From: Steinernema hermaphroditum
Lineage: Eukaryota; Nematoda; Chromadorea; Rhabditida; Steinernematidae
NCBI GenBank assembly: GCA_030435675.1
Contig: CM059623.1
Span: forward strand, 10,628,012 to 10,692,011
Direction: 5' to 3'
Length of the DNA stretch: 64,000 bases
A program made the translations under genes and the position numbers. The notes under the pieces are model-generated. The model was not told the origin of the DNA and did no database searches. It was given only the letters and a program-made list of their open reading frames with translations. Shown piece by piece: positions 44,729 through 54,969 of this stretch (positions are counted from its first letter, which is position 1; each line of letters opens with the position of its first letter).

Positions 44729-46523
44729 ATGGACCAAGGTGGGGATTCTTGATTCCTTATACTCTGCCGTTGCGGCTTCCCCTTGCAAGAAGTGACCAGA
44801 ATCTTTGTCTTTTCAGCAATTCTTTCCGCCGTCTCTAACGAGAAGAACCTCAAACAGATCGCTGAGGGCAAGACGAAGCTCATCTTCGCCGTCGAAGGCC
44901 AGTCCGATGTCGTCCTCGTCCGCAGCAAGAACCGCCTGACCGCCTTCAACGCTGTTCGCTCCAACGAGATCGAGGGCAAAGGCGCCATCGCCAACGCGAC
45001 CACATGCAACATCTTCAACTACCTTCAGACCCTCGGCATCAAGTCGCACTTTGTCGGTGCCGTCAACGAGTGCGACTTTGTTGCCGCCAAGTGCGAGATG
45101 GTTCCCATCGAGTGGGTTGCCCGCCGCGTCGCCACTGGATCGTTCTTGAAGCGCAACCCGGGAGTCAAGGAGGGATACACTTTCTCGTCGCCGAAGATTG
45201 AGACCTTCTTCAAGGTGAGTGAAGGGCGGTTAGACGATCAGATGATCACAAACTCGATGAGACATAAAATGAGAGCGATGGGAAGAACTAGCAGTGTCAC
45301 TAATAATAAAAACAAATCTCAAGAGGTAGAGGAAGCGGCTTCATCATGTTGATCATTTGCTTTATGAACGGTAGCTCAAAAGGTAAAGGTATCCTTCACA
45401 CTGGTAATACTTTAAAAACGCTGCTTAGAACGATCCGCAATGCTCACATTTCTGAGATTTTACTGTGCAATTCAATCGAGAATTTATGCCCGCTTTCTAA
45501 CGCTTTACTGAGCTGAAGATATCATGATTGTGAAGATACAATCGGATTTTAGGATGACGCCAACGACGACCCCCAGTGGAGCGATGAGCAGATCATCTCG
45601 GCGAAGTTCTCCTACAACGGCTGCACCATCGGCGTCCGCGAAGTGCAGATGATGAAGAAGCAAACCGACGTCATCTTCCGTCTCCTCGAGAAGGCCTGGC
45701 ACGAGCAGGACTGCGCCCTCATCGACATGAAGATCGAGTTCGGAGTCACCCCCTCTGGCGACATCGTCCTCGCCGACGTCATCGACAACGACAGCTGGCG
45801 CGTGTGGCCCCGTGGCGATAAGCGCCTCCAGCTGGACAAGCAGTTCTACCGTGACTTGGACAAGGTCACCGACGAGGCCCTCACTCAGCTTAAGGGCAAC
45901 TACCAGAAGGTCGCCGATATCACCAAGGTAGCTTGTACCGTACCCTGTTAAACCCCAATGCATTCTTCAGAAATTCACCACGGATCCCAAGACTCGTGTG
46001 GTCATCATCATGGGCTCAGCTTCTGACATGAGCTTCGCCGACAAGATCGCCGCCCAGGCCAAGAAGCTCGGCCTCATCGCCGTCAAGCGCGTTTGCTCCG
46101 CTCACAAGACCACCGACGACGCTCTGAGGATCGTGCCGGAGTACGAGTCCGACTACTTCCCCACCGTTTTCGTCGCCATCGCCGGCCGCAGCAACGGACT
46201 CGGCCCCGTCGTCGCCTCCAACACCACTCTCCCGGTCATTAACGCCCCTCCCGCCGGCGCCGACTGGGCCGCCCAGGACCTCTGGTCTTCTCTCCGCATG
46301 CCTTCCGGAGTTGGATGCAGCACCGTCATGGGAGCCGACGAGGCCGGCCTCGCCGCCGCCAAGCTTCTCAGCCAGCACGACCACATGGTCTTCGGACGCA
46401 TTCTTGCCCAGCAGCTCAACAACCGCATCGGAATCTTGGTAACGTTTCGATTTTATCGATTGAATCTTGAGTGACTCATTTCAGAAGGCAGATTCGGTCG
46501 CCGAAAAGGAATCGCTTCAGTGA
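44729..46523 (+). CDS. PAICS: Bifunctional PAICS (SAICAR synthetase / AIR carboxylase)
   Basis: Exons 44729-44738 (10 nt, MDQ + 1 base), 44817-45214, 45553-45927, 45971-46438 and 46485-46523 close to 429 residues. The N-terminal half is SAICAR synthetase: EGKTKLIF, CEMVPIEWVARRVATGSFLK, DDANDDPQWSDEQ, and IDMKIEFGV..VLADVIDNDSWR. The C-terminal half is the class II AIR carboxylase: MGSASDMSFADKI, SAHKTTDDALR and AGRSNGLGPV. The enzyme performs two consecutive steps of de novo purine synthesis (AIR to CAIR to SAICAR) in the cytosol. The coding part is markedly GC-rich at third positions compared with neighbours, a sign of high expression. Confidence 0.97.
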
Positions 46524-46919
46524 ACGGCACTACAGAAGATCTAATTTACATTCGTTGTTTGACATATACTGTACATGCACAAGATCAAGATAAACATTAG
46601 CTTTCTCTCCTATTTAGGCAACGCGCATCTCTGAATATCTTGGGGGCATCGGTCTGGTTTGACTATCGACTCCACAAGAGACTATTTCATTCTCCAAAAT
46701 GCGACTGACACACCTCTGCCAACTTCAGAATACTTTGTCCTTTTCTGTCCCCCCTTTGTTTCAAGTCGTGGTGTTTCATGACATCATATAATCGGGAGAA
46801 AATATATAGGACCTACCCTAACTGTATTTTCTCGAAACAATCGAAATCATGCGCTGGCAAAGCTTTTATCGTATCTTGTGCATTAGACAGATTCTCTGGG
46901 GAGATGGATGGAAAAGCTA
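46524..46919. other. Convergent intergenic spacer
   Basis: The 3' ends of PAICS (+) and the astacin at 46920 (-) face each other here. An AATAAA-like signal for the minus gene may lie in the AT-rich part. No gene is seen. Confidence 0.5.
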
Positions 46920-48370
46920 TCAGTAGACATGAACTCCGTCGGCTTGATACTTTTCCTTTCCGAAGAGTCCATGTCTCTTGTGACTACGGTTCGTGTTCCC
47001 AGGGACTGCTCGCGCAGCCATGAAAAGATGCTGAACCCCACTGCTTGCCTCCAAAGCCACAACGGCTACATTTCCATCGGCGAGCAATCGTCTGTTGGGA
47101 TACTGCTCCTTACATTCGAATATATATCCTCCGATGCCGAAGTTTCCAAGTCGGAGCTCGATGCCTCCCTTCTCGTACCAGTCACAATTGCCCTCGGGAA
47201 TCCAAGGCGACCAGTCTCTGAAGAATGTGATTTCCAGTCGGGTACCGGGTGCGCTCTAAGTAGTGCGTACTAGGAGTACAATTGGAGTTCGCACAATACC
47301 TTCAGATGCCAATAGCAGATGCGTCTGTCGAAAGATTTTCCTTTTTCGCCAATTTTTTTGGTCAAAAACGTCGACGGAATTGCGTCAACGTAGATTTCAC
47401 CTCCACACGGCTTTCCATCGCCATTATCTCCTGGGTCTCTCATATCGCACAATTCTCCAACAAATCCTCTAGGGCAGATGCAATTGGAGCACTTATTCGT
47501 ACTTTGGAATCCGCCGTTGGGGCAGTGCATTGGCGTGCCACACTTGTCGAAGCACTTGTGCAGACGATTCAACATCAGAAGATCAGAATGCGAGGGTCCA
47601 ATGAAGTGTTTTCCAATGCTATGCTGCTTATCCGGATCCACAGCGATCAAGTTGGGTTCGTTGCCGATGACGAATCCATCTGAGGGGCAATATGAAGAAG
47701 CAGAGAGGTTCTCTTACATGGATTGTAGTGCATTAGACTGGTCAGGTCGTAGTCCACACCGTAGTTGTTGTTATGCGTCTTGTTCGTTATAGTGTATACA
47801 CTCTGTCCAGATTCCGAAGTCGCGTTGGCCACAAAATGGACGTACTTCTCACGGTCATGCCTGTTCATGGTGTGGTCGAGGCCAAGCGCATGGAGAAGCT
47901 CATGTGCAGCGTCGTTGAACTGAAGAACCTCAAGTGATGGACTATTCTAAGCGGCCTACATTTCCACATCCTTCGCCAATGCTGACAGTTTGGTCCGAGT
48001 TATCGTACCACTTTCCAACCCAGCCTGCCCAACAACCTTCTTGATATGTGATGAGGATAACGGTACCAACCTTGTCGGTCAGATTCTTGTACCCATCGAA
48101 GGTCACTTCTGTGAAGGAGAGACACGATTTCCGAGTGAAGAAATCAAAGACGAACTTCATGACTTTTCGGTAGTCTTCAGCTGAAATCGGGCACTTATAT
48201 CGCCTGCACTACTCCAGCCGGCACTCACGAAGATCGTGTGAAAAAGCATAAGGAATCGGCCGATCCGTCTGCCACACTTTTTGTGGGAATAGTTCACCGT
48301 TTATCGGCGCACCTCCAAAAGCCGAATGGCTGAGGACAGCAACGACAAGAAGACAAGCTGCGATCCACAT
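46920..48370 (-). CDS. Astacin metalloprotease, EGF-CUB type
   Basis: Exons 48229-48370, 47960-48180, 47718-47919, 47300-47679 and 46920-47255 close to 426 residues. Signal peptide (MWIAACLLVVAVLSHSAFG), FPQKVWQTDRPIPYAF junction, astacin domain with HELLHALGLDH at about 127-137 and Met-turn TSLMHY, EGF module (CICPRGFVGELC), and a CUB domain (GGIELRLGNFGIGGYIFEC). Unlike three of its paralogues there is no hydrophobic C-terminal tail, so this one should be freely secreted. The final CUB strand is diverged (MAARAVPG in place of LRYRSV). Confidence 0.92.
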
Positions 48371-48620
48371 GTCGGCTAGGCGGTGTCATGACACCTGAAG
48401 ATTCTGTTAAATGGACTAAAACTGTGTGGGATGGGAATTTAGCATTCACAGACGATGATTAGTTGTGTGGGCAAGTGGACCTGTGATGCAGGCGTGCGTC
48501 AAAAAACACAAAAATAGAACTTGTGACATTTGTTGTATATGCCGTCAGCGTTGTCTGATTTTTGGCGAAAAAAAATGTCTTCTTTCCGATCGGCTCTATG
48601 AATATGTGGGTGCCACTTTG

Positions 48621-48914
48621 TCATGGAACCGTAGCCGTAGCTCCATGAAAGCCGTAGCTCAATCGTCTCGCTAAGAAGAACGTCGCCCTCGCCCGATTCT
48701 ACCAGCGCCTACCTCCGAAGACTTGTTGATACTCCGAAGAGAGCGTCGCCATTTCATCGGATGATGGGATTCCACTTCGCCCATTGAGCTCCAGTGCCTG
48801 CATCTCCACTGGAACCAAACTGGGATCGACTCTGCTCCCGTGCAGATGCCAGAAGACTTTCAGTCCTTTTTTCGTATCCAAATTATCACGTATCTCTCCA
48901 ACATTTTGTCTCAT
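48621..48914 (-). CDS. Small unrecognised protein, possible second gene of an operon
   Basis: Exons 48713-48914 and 48621-48670 (42-nt intron) close to 83 residues: MRQNVGEIRDNLDTKKG..., FWHLHGSRVDPSLVPVEMQ, ending SYGFHGATATVP. The ATG follows CTGTTTAG, a possible trans-splice acceptor, about 80 bases after the stop of the gene at 48995, with AATAAA sequences in between. That spacing is like nematode operons. No domain recognised. Confidence 0.4.
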
Positions 48915-48994
48915 ACCGGTCTGACCATTCTAAACAGGCGAGATTTATTTGCATCGCAATCATCTTTTATTTTTCTATGTATAATATAACTTTT

Positions 48995-49339
48995 CTACGT
49001 AAATAATTCGTAAACACGATCGTCCATCTTCTTCACGTTCCTCAACCCCCGGACGCCTTTGTACTCACACGATTTCTTTTGTCCGCCAACGTTCAATATT
49101 TCGGGGTCCTCTTCACTATACTTTTCGTCGTTCTGTTGTTCTTTTCGAAGAGATTTGTATACTTTCTCGATGACGACGAAGAGTGCATTCGATTTCTGCA
49201 GCAAATACATTGTCACCATTACAGTAAGCCCGAGGATCAGCTTGATTACAAGGTATTCCAGTTGCATGAAGAGACAGAAAATGGCCGCGTGGAGTGCTTG
49301 CACCGCTGAGAGGATTGTAAATTTCATTTTTAACATCAA
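48995..49339 (-). CDS. Small two-span membrane protein, unrecognised
   Basis: An uninterrupted frame of 114 codons (or 110 from the Met at 49327). Two hydrophobic segments (ILSAVQALHAAIFCLF; LVIKLILGLTVMVTMYLL) are followed by a charged C-terminal half (KSLRKEQQNDEKYSEED). Codon use looks coding. No homologue recognised. Confidence 0.45.
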   Translation of the reverse strand: MMLKMKFTILSAVQALHAAIFCLFMQLEYLVIKLILGLTVMVTMYLLQKSNALFVVIEKVYKSLRKEQQNDEKYSEEDPEILNVGGQKKSCEYKGVRGLRNVKKMDDRVYELFT

Positions 49340-49692
49340 AAATCCATTTCTTGAATGCTCTCCGTTATATCAATGTGTACAAATGAAAAGCGATGCAAAA
49401 AGAGAGGCATCATGAACTGACATGCTTATCTTTTCGTGTATGGGCATGTAATTCGGTTGTACCGATGATGCCCCATGTAGTTCGTCTTTTTCAATCCTTA
49501 CCTTCGTTATCTACTCTGTCTGCTATTACATTACACACCATAAACGCTTGACGTGTACAATGTACTCCATTGGATCGACATATACATTGAACTGCGTTGG
49601 ATGATCTCACTGATGAACAACGGGCACTGTTTGACCCACTTGATGTGCGCTTCACTTTGACAAAAGCTGCACAAACGCAGCTCAATTTCTTC

Positions 49693-49699
49693 TATAAAA
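49693..49699 (+). promoter_or_regulatory. TATA box of the Cys-rich/ShK gene at 49733
   Basis: TATAAAA lies 40 bases before the ATG, the same spacing as in the other ShK genes. Confidence 0.65.
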
Positions 49700-49732
49700 G
49701 TCAACTTTCGTTCGCTGCCCTCACAGTCCACA

Positions 49733-50326
49733 ATGCTCTTCTCAGCTGTTGTTATTCTCGCTTCTTTCCTGTGGCCTACCAGCGCCATGGAGCGCTGTCC
49801 TTCTGGAACTCCTGCTTTCATAGGTACGAACATCCCACTCTCTCGACTTCTCCGCAATTGACTCTAGAATGCGTCAAGAATCCCTTTGTACCTGGAACGT
49901 ACGTGTGCCCCGGAGCCTCGGAAATGTCCTGTCCTGACCTCAATGGAAAACACTACTGCTGTAGGGACACTACCTGTCCACGCTAGAAATGCACAAATCG
50001 ATTTAGGTCCCGAAAAGAAACCCCCTGCAATTGTCAGTCGTCCTTCCCTTCCGGACTTTCTTTTGCCCAGAAGTACGTGTTTCGACGCGGCCGCCAACTG
50101 CTTCGACCACATTCGGCAGTGTAATTCGCCAGGCCACGTCCAGATCATGAAGAAGACGTGCGCGAAGACCTGTGCCTTCTGCTCGGGGATGATGCGAGAC
50201 GAGCCAGAGTGTGTGGACACCACAGATAAATGCGGAGAGTGGCAAAAGAAGGGATTCTGCGAAATGGAAGACGTCGATGTCGATGAAAAGAAATTGTACT
50301 GTGCGAAGACGTGCGGTCTCTGCTAA
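49733..50326 (+). CDS. Secreted protein: Cys-rich module plus two ShK domains
   Basis: Exons 49733-49823, 49868-49960 and 50007-50326 close to 167 residues. A signal peptide (MLFSAVVILASFLWPTSA) precedes an N-terminal Cys module that ends in a Cys-Cys pair (HYCC) whose second Cys codon is split by the intron (T|GT). A Pro-rich linker leads to ShK domain 1 (TCFDAAANC through CAKTCAFC) and ShK domain 2 (CVDTTDKCGEWQKKGFC through CAKTCGLC). The split Cys-Cys exon end is shared with the mucin-like genes at 52-62 kb and with the gene at 51419. Secreted; role unknown. Confidence 0.9.
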
Positions 50327-50522
50327 AATTTAGGATTCGTCTGTTTGTAATTACTTGTACTCAATGGAATAAATCTATAGAGAATTTCACTGGATGTCTA
50401 ATGGTCATCGTATAATGACTTATACGACTTTACATAGCTCAAAAACGATGTCATATATGCCTCAGATCTTATTCAAATGGGTCTGCATATGGAAAGGAAG
50501 GAGCCGGAAATATTCCAACTCC

Positions 50523-50813
50523 TTAGATAAACAAATGTGCAAAAGTGACACATCCATTTTCTTTGCCATCTGCAGGAGAACAACGCGATTCCCCAACGAA
50601 TCGGTCATGGAACGACTCACGTTTTACATCAAATTCGCCGTCGTCTTCGCTTTTCTCTTCGTCTGTCGTTTGACCTACAGCATGGTCAGAATAGCTGCTG
50701 CGACCTTCGGGCTTTTCATCGCTTGGCTCACCGGTCACTACAGTCTTTTCAGAACGAGGTCGCGAACCAGATTCTCCAGATGACAGTTGTCGCTTGTTTT
50801 GTTGAATATAGAC
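50523..50813 (-). CDS. C-terminal exons of an unrecognised hydrophilic protein (partial)
   Basis: Exons 50621-50813 and 50523-50569 join in phase: VYIQQNKRQLSSGESGSRPR..., GEPSDEKPEGRSSYSDHAVG, DDGEFDVK then HGKENGCVTFAHLFI and stop. The upstream exon begins at a GATACAG acceptor in phase 0, so 5' exons are missing. A short exon-like piece (PLKSDKKQWLR) at about 50910-50940 may belong but could not be linked. The plus-strand frame over the same bases is hydrophobic only because it is the complement. Confidence 0.35.
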   Translation of the reverse strand, partial: VYIQQNKRQLSSGESGSRPRSEKTVVTGEPSDEKPEGRSSYSDHAVGQTTDEEKSEDDGEFDVKRESFHDRFVGESRCSPADGKENGCVTFAHLFI

Positions 50814-50924
50814 CTGTATCCAAATAAATCTTTCTTCATATCATGTAATAAGCATCTGTTGTCTGGAAATTTTACACATTTCTGGATGAAATTTCATAGA
50901 TCATACCGTAGCCACTGTTTCTTA

Positions 50925-51060
50925 TCTGACTTCAGCGGACGAGGCGGCATCGTCGAAGTCGAAGACATTGGAACTACGGCAGCCTCAGGAGTCGGGTCGA
51001 TCACTGAGCCAAGAACGACCGCTCACTCAACTCAAGTCTGAGAGAGACAATGGGATTCAC
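50925..51060. repeat. Fragment of the dispersed repeat seen at 11460
   Basis: GAACGACCGCTCACTCAACT and the preceding CGATCA..., following AGAGAGA, match the block at 11467-11545. The rest of 50814-51375 contains no called gene. The 99-codon minus frame at 51108-51407 overlaps the promoter of the next gene and is not supported. Confidence 0.45.
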
Positions 51061-51375
51061 CTAAAATCGACATAGCAAAGAGGGATCTTGGTGCTAAGGT
51101 CAACATCTCACTTTTTTGACGAAATTTCATAAACCTTCAGATTCCTGGCGAACCACAGAGCATGAAAGATCTCCTCATTGTACTGATTTGATGCTTCTTT
51201 TTGTCCAGTGGGATTTTTTGGATCGATCACTCGCTTACTACACAAAAACTGCTTCCTCCACCTGCTCTCTGTTTGTTTTTCCCCAACCGCAACGAAACCC
51301 TTTATGAAACAAATTTGTATTTTTTCCACACACTGTGCAAACATCAGTCCTTTGTTGCCGTCGGTCAGTTTTTCG

Positions 51376-51382
51376 TATAAAA
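51376..51382 (+). promoter_or_regulatory. TATA box of the Cys-rich/ShK gene at 51419
   Basis: TATAAAA lies 43 bases before the ATG. Confidence 0.65.
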
Positions 51383-51418
51383 CCCCCACAACGGCAATCT
51401 TCTTCACTCAGTCGCAAC

Positions 51419-52021
51419 ATGTCTCGAGCTGGATACACCTTCTTCTTCGCCCTCTTCGGCTGCTTGGCCCTGTCTTCTCAATTACAAACCCCACAAGGCA
51501 GCTGCGACGCAACCCATCCGTATTTGGCATCTCGTAAGCGCTCAAAGTCGTTTGCGCTTCAAAACGTTTCATTCAGCATGCATGACCGACGCCAATGGAG
51601 CTCTTTCCCCTGCGAGTGACAGATGCCCGGAACCTGGAACAGTCCCCATGGGACCAGAAACCCCGGAGGGCTGTGAATGCTGTACGCAGAACGTGCATGT
51701 ACACGCTTCCATGATTGAATCATTTCAGGCTCGGCAACCGATCCAGGACCAGGCCCAGCACCAGGACCAGCCTCAACATGTGCAGATCGTTTGGAGACGT
51801 GCGCGAAGAACCAAAAGTTCTGCCTCACTCCCAAGTATCGCCACTTCATGCACACCAACTGCATGAAGACCTGCGATTTCTGCAACGACAAGAACGCGGA
51901 CTGTCACGACGACCCCTTCACCCCATGCAGAACGTTCGCGAAGAACGGATTCTGCACCAATGCCTTCTATTCGCAAGAGTTCAAGAAGCAGTACTGCCCG
52001 GTCACGTGTGGATTGTGCTAA
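51419..52021 (+). CDS. Secreted protein: Cys-rich module plus two ShK domains
   Basis: Exons 51419-51533, 51577-51681 and 51729-52021 close to 170 residues. Signal peptide (AGYTFFFALFGCLALSS), a Cys module ending ECC with the second Cys codon split by the intron (T|GC), a Pro/Gly-rich linker (DPGPGPAPGPAS), ShK domain 1 (CADRLETCAKNQKFC through CMKTCDFC), and ShK domain 2 (CHDDPFTPCRTFAKNGFC through CPVTCGLC). Same architecture and intron phases as the gene at 49733, so the two are a tandem pair. Both ShK domains have the full six Cys. Confidence 0.9.
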
Positions 52022-52414
52022 GAAGTTGAACTCGATAGGTTTTCTATTTGGTATAAAGGTGAAAGTATAAAGCAAAATGAGTCACCTGTTGGCTGTACCG
52101 AAAGGCGACCTGGACAACAATGGGCATGCACATCCGTGATATCGGAAATGGTTCTCTACATATTAAGTTGGAACGTCTCTGTTTACTTAGTTCTATAGGC
52201 TGGAACATCTTTTCCACTTGATACCAAATACGAGCTAGAACTGTGTTCAGCTGGAGCTATCCTTGATGGAATAGATAGAATACATAGATCGCCAAACTCG
52301 ATAAAGACAAAAGCTTAGCAACCAAATAATACGAGAATAGAGATGGGTGAGTTGAATGAGCGGTCGCTGCTATTTCCTTTGGGAAGACAAAGGCCAAATT
52401 TTATCAACAAATTC
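52022..52414. other. Convergent intergenic spacer
   Basis: Lies between the 3' ends of the ShK gene (+) and the first mucin-like gene (-). No gene seen. Confidence 0.5.
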
Positions 52415-54043
52415 CTAGAAAAATATATAAATCAGCAAGGCTCCGATATAAGTAGATAATCGAATGGAAAGAGCATGACCATCTTTAAGGTGGGTCGTGG
52501 TAGATAGGTCCGTTGTAGCACTTGCTGTGGCCGGCGCAGTGGAGGACGTTGATTTCGGCTTTGGTTCTCGACCTGCGGTAAAATGAATGGAAATGAGATT
52601 TAGGGTCGACACTCACAGCAATAATTATTGATGCATTGTTCTCCATGAGGACATTTTCCCTTGACGCAAGCTGAAATAATCAGAGTTTTCTGCGCATCTT
52701 TTTTTGTAACGTTCGACTTCTTCAGCCGCTCAGTTACATGCCCTACTTCAGCCTACAAGTAAAACCTACACCCAGTGTAACTGGTTCCAGCGGGACACCG
52801 CTTGAAAGTTGCGGTCGACGTTGCAACTGTCGTAGAATGGCCCGGTGTTCCAGCTGATGTTACATTCGTTATTGTCGTCAATCGGATAGAACTAGTTGTG
52901 GAATGCCTAGTACTGCTAATTATCTCGCCCTTCGTCGCCTTTGTTGCTGGATCTAACGAAGTTGATGTGGAAATGAGTGGGGGAGGAGTTGCTGTGGTTT
53001 TCAAAGTGACTTCCGTTGTTAAATGTTCTGTTGTTGTGCTTGCACTTGATTCTTGGCCATTGGTAGATGGATTAGTTGAGGTGATTAACTGGGAAAAGCC
53101 TGTAACGTCATCGTCATTTCGTGTTGTTAATCGCGGTGAAAACCTACAGCACCTATCCTGAATGCAGATTTCGCCATTGGGACACTTTCCGGCGACACAA
53201 GCTGAAATGTTCAATTTACTTCCATTTTATCCGACAAAAATATGAAAAAAAACTATAGGCTAGGGGTGCACCGGAACCGGAACACGACCCTGCTACAGAA
53301 AGCATATTTAGAGGGAAGTAGTTAATCCTATAACTTACAACCGATGACAGTGCCAGATGGACATTGAGAGGGTGTAGTGGTTATCATGGTCGAGACTGTC
53401 GATCCCGTAGTTCGTGTCGTCGTGGCAGGACACATGGATGACGCTCTTTTGGGCAGCTCATAGCCTTAGAAGATGCAGATAAAAGTGCCGCGAAAAACAA
53501 ATAACTTACAGCACAAAGCACTGCAACAGTTCCCACTGTTCAAGCCGTATCCTTGAGCACATTCTGAAACCGACTGGTAGATTCAACTGTAGAGAAACGG
53601 TTAAATGAATTTTAGCGATATTGAAGAGAAAGATTTGAAGGAAGATGGCGATGAAAATCGATGAATGATTACTGGGACTGAAGAAGATGATAAGCAGCTA
53701 CGTGCCGATGTCGATCCGACATTAATCTCCCTCGCTACGCAGCATTTCTCGATTTTTCGACCATAAAGTCTTCTTGCGATGCTGAATTCTGAATTGAACT
53801 TTCGGAATTTTGAATATTCGGAAATCAGAAGTTATTTTCAGTATCTTCAGAAAAGACTTTCAAGGATACAGAATGTGTTATAGAGAATTACAAATTATAA
53901 AACTTACGTCCACGACGTCCTCGAGGTATTGTGCTGCATTGTGGAAGTACTCCCGAGCCAATGGTATTTCTTATGGCTGCCGCATTGATCGCAGGGAGAA
54001 ACGTTCCAAAAAGAGCAAACAAAAACGTCCAACTTCGTCTCAT
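52415..54043 (-). CDS. Mucin-like protein with repeated Cys-rich modules and C-terminal anchor
   Basis: Exons 53908-54043, 53510-53563, 53339-53464, 52770-53201, 52617-52670 and 52415-52572 close to 319 residues. A signal peptide (WTFLFALFGTFLPAINA) precedes Cys modules of the form C..G.C......C......CC (CAQGYGLNSGNCCSALCC; CVAGKCPNGEICIQDRCC; CVKGKCPHGEQCINNYCC), alternating with Thr/Ser-rich mucin stretches likely to be O-glycosylated. The C-terminus is hydrophobic (TYIGALLIYIFF), fitting a GPI signal. All introns are phase 1, and exons 2 and 5 end inside the second Cys codon of a CC pair. Probably a surface or matrix glycoprotein. Confidence 0.85.
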
Positions 54044-54969
54044 ATTGAGACTTGCAACAAAAGGAGGGGTCAACTGCCCTTCAGAAAAGGTATTCGTTCC
54101 TTATCATAAACATTGCCGCGGCGGATTACTTGCATTTACCACCGTTTCGATGGAATGAGCGCCGACTGCCTTCTACGTGTGTGTCCATAGAAAATGGGTC
54201 CAGATTATACACTTGTGGGCCACCCTTTAATCTGGATGATGACTAGTGGAAGGTTTCCTTCTGAATTGTGAATTATTTCTTTAAAACACAAGGAAAAAAG
54301 TGATCGACCTGCGAAGCTTGTCAGCTAGCGATGGATCATTTTCAAGTTCAGATCGTGCCTCTAGCGTCAATCAATTCATTCTCAAAACGCAACAATTATC
54401 GCATTGAACGGCATAGCAGCATAAACAATTTTTCGTCAACTATCAACGAACATGATGAACTGTTCTTAATTGTTTCGTATTTAATACAATTTAACCATTT
54501 ATGTATAAACAATGGAACAAATCAAAGGTTTTTCGATAGGAGAGGAAAATGTGATTCTTGAAATAAATTGTGATTAAATGCGGACCTTTGAGTTATCGAC
54601 GATTCTTCTTATCAGCTTGTTACCGGTAATCCTTGGTAGCGCCGTCGAGCAAAACTATTTACACTGAACACGCACTACTTTGGGGAGCATTTAATGGCCT
54701 CCTACGCCGTGCTTTTCTTTTTTTCCTTCCGCAAAAGCATAATTCTCGTTATTCAATCCAATTCAATTATAGTCAGTGGCGTTTCCATCGAAAGCTTCGG
54801 GCCTTCTTTGAATTCGGCCAAAAGGATATCGATACGTTCCAGTTCGTACTTTAACCACAACATCGATATCTTTCGATGGCTGAGACTCGTGTCATCATAG
54901 TAAATGAAGCTGAACAAGAAGGGGGAGTGAAACGTTGTGATATTACAAGATAGACAGTAAGACTTTTAT
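54044..54969. other. Intergenic, no gene seen
   Basis: The AT-rich spacer and presumed promoter of the mucin-like gene at 52415. Only short unsupported frames. Confidence 0.5.

Noticed and set aside
45505..46384. Long minus-strand frames over PAICS
   Set aside because: They are antisense shadows caused by strong third-position GC bias in PAICS.
44729..46523. Gene fusion of two purine enzymes as a novelty
   Set aside because: The SAICAR synthetase and AIR carboxylase fusion is the normal animal PAICS arrangement.
51108..51407. 99-codon minus-strand frame
   Set aside because: Overlaps the TATA promoter of the ShK gene at 51419 and has no domain, signal or splice partner.
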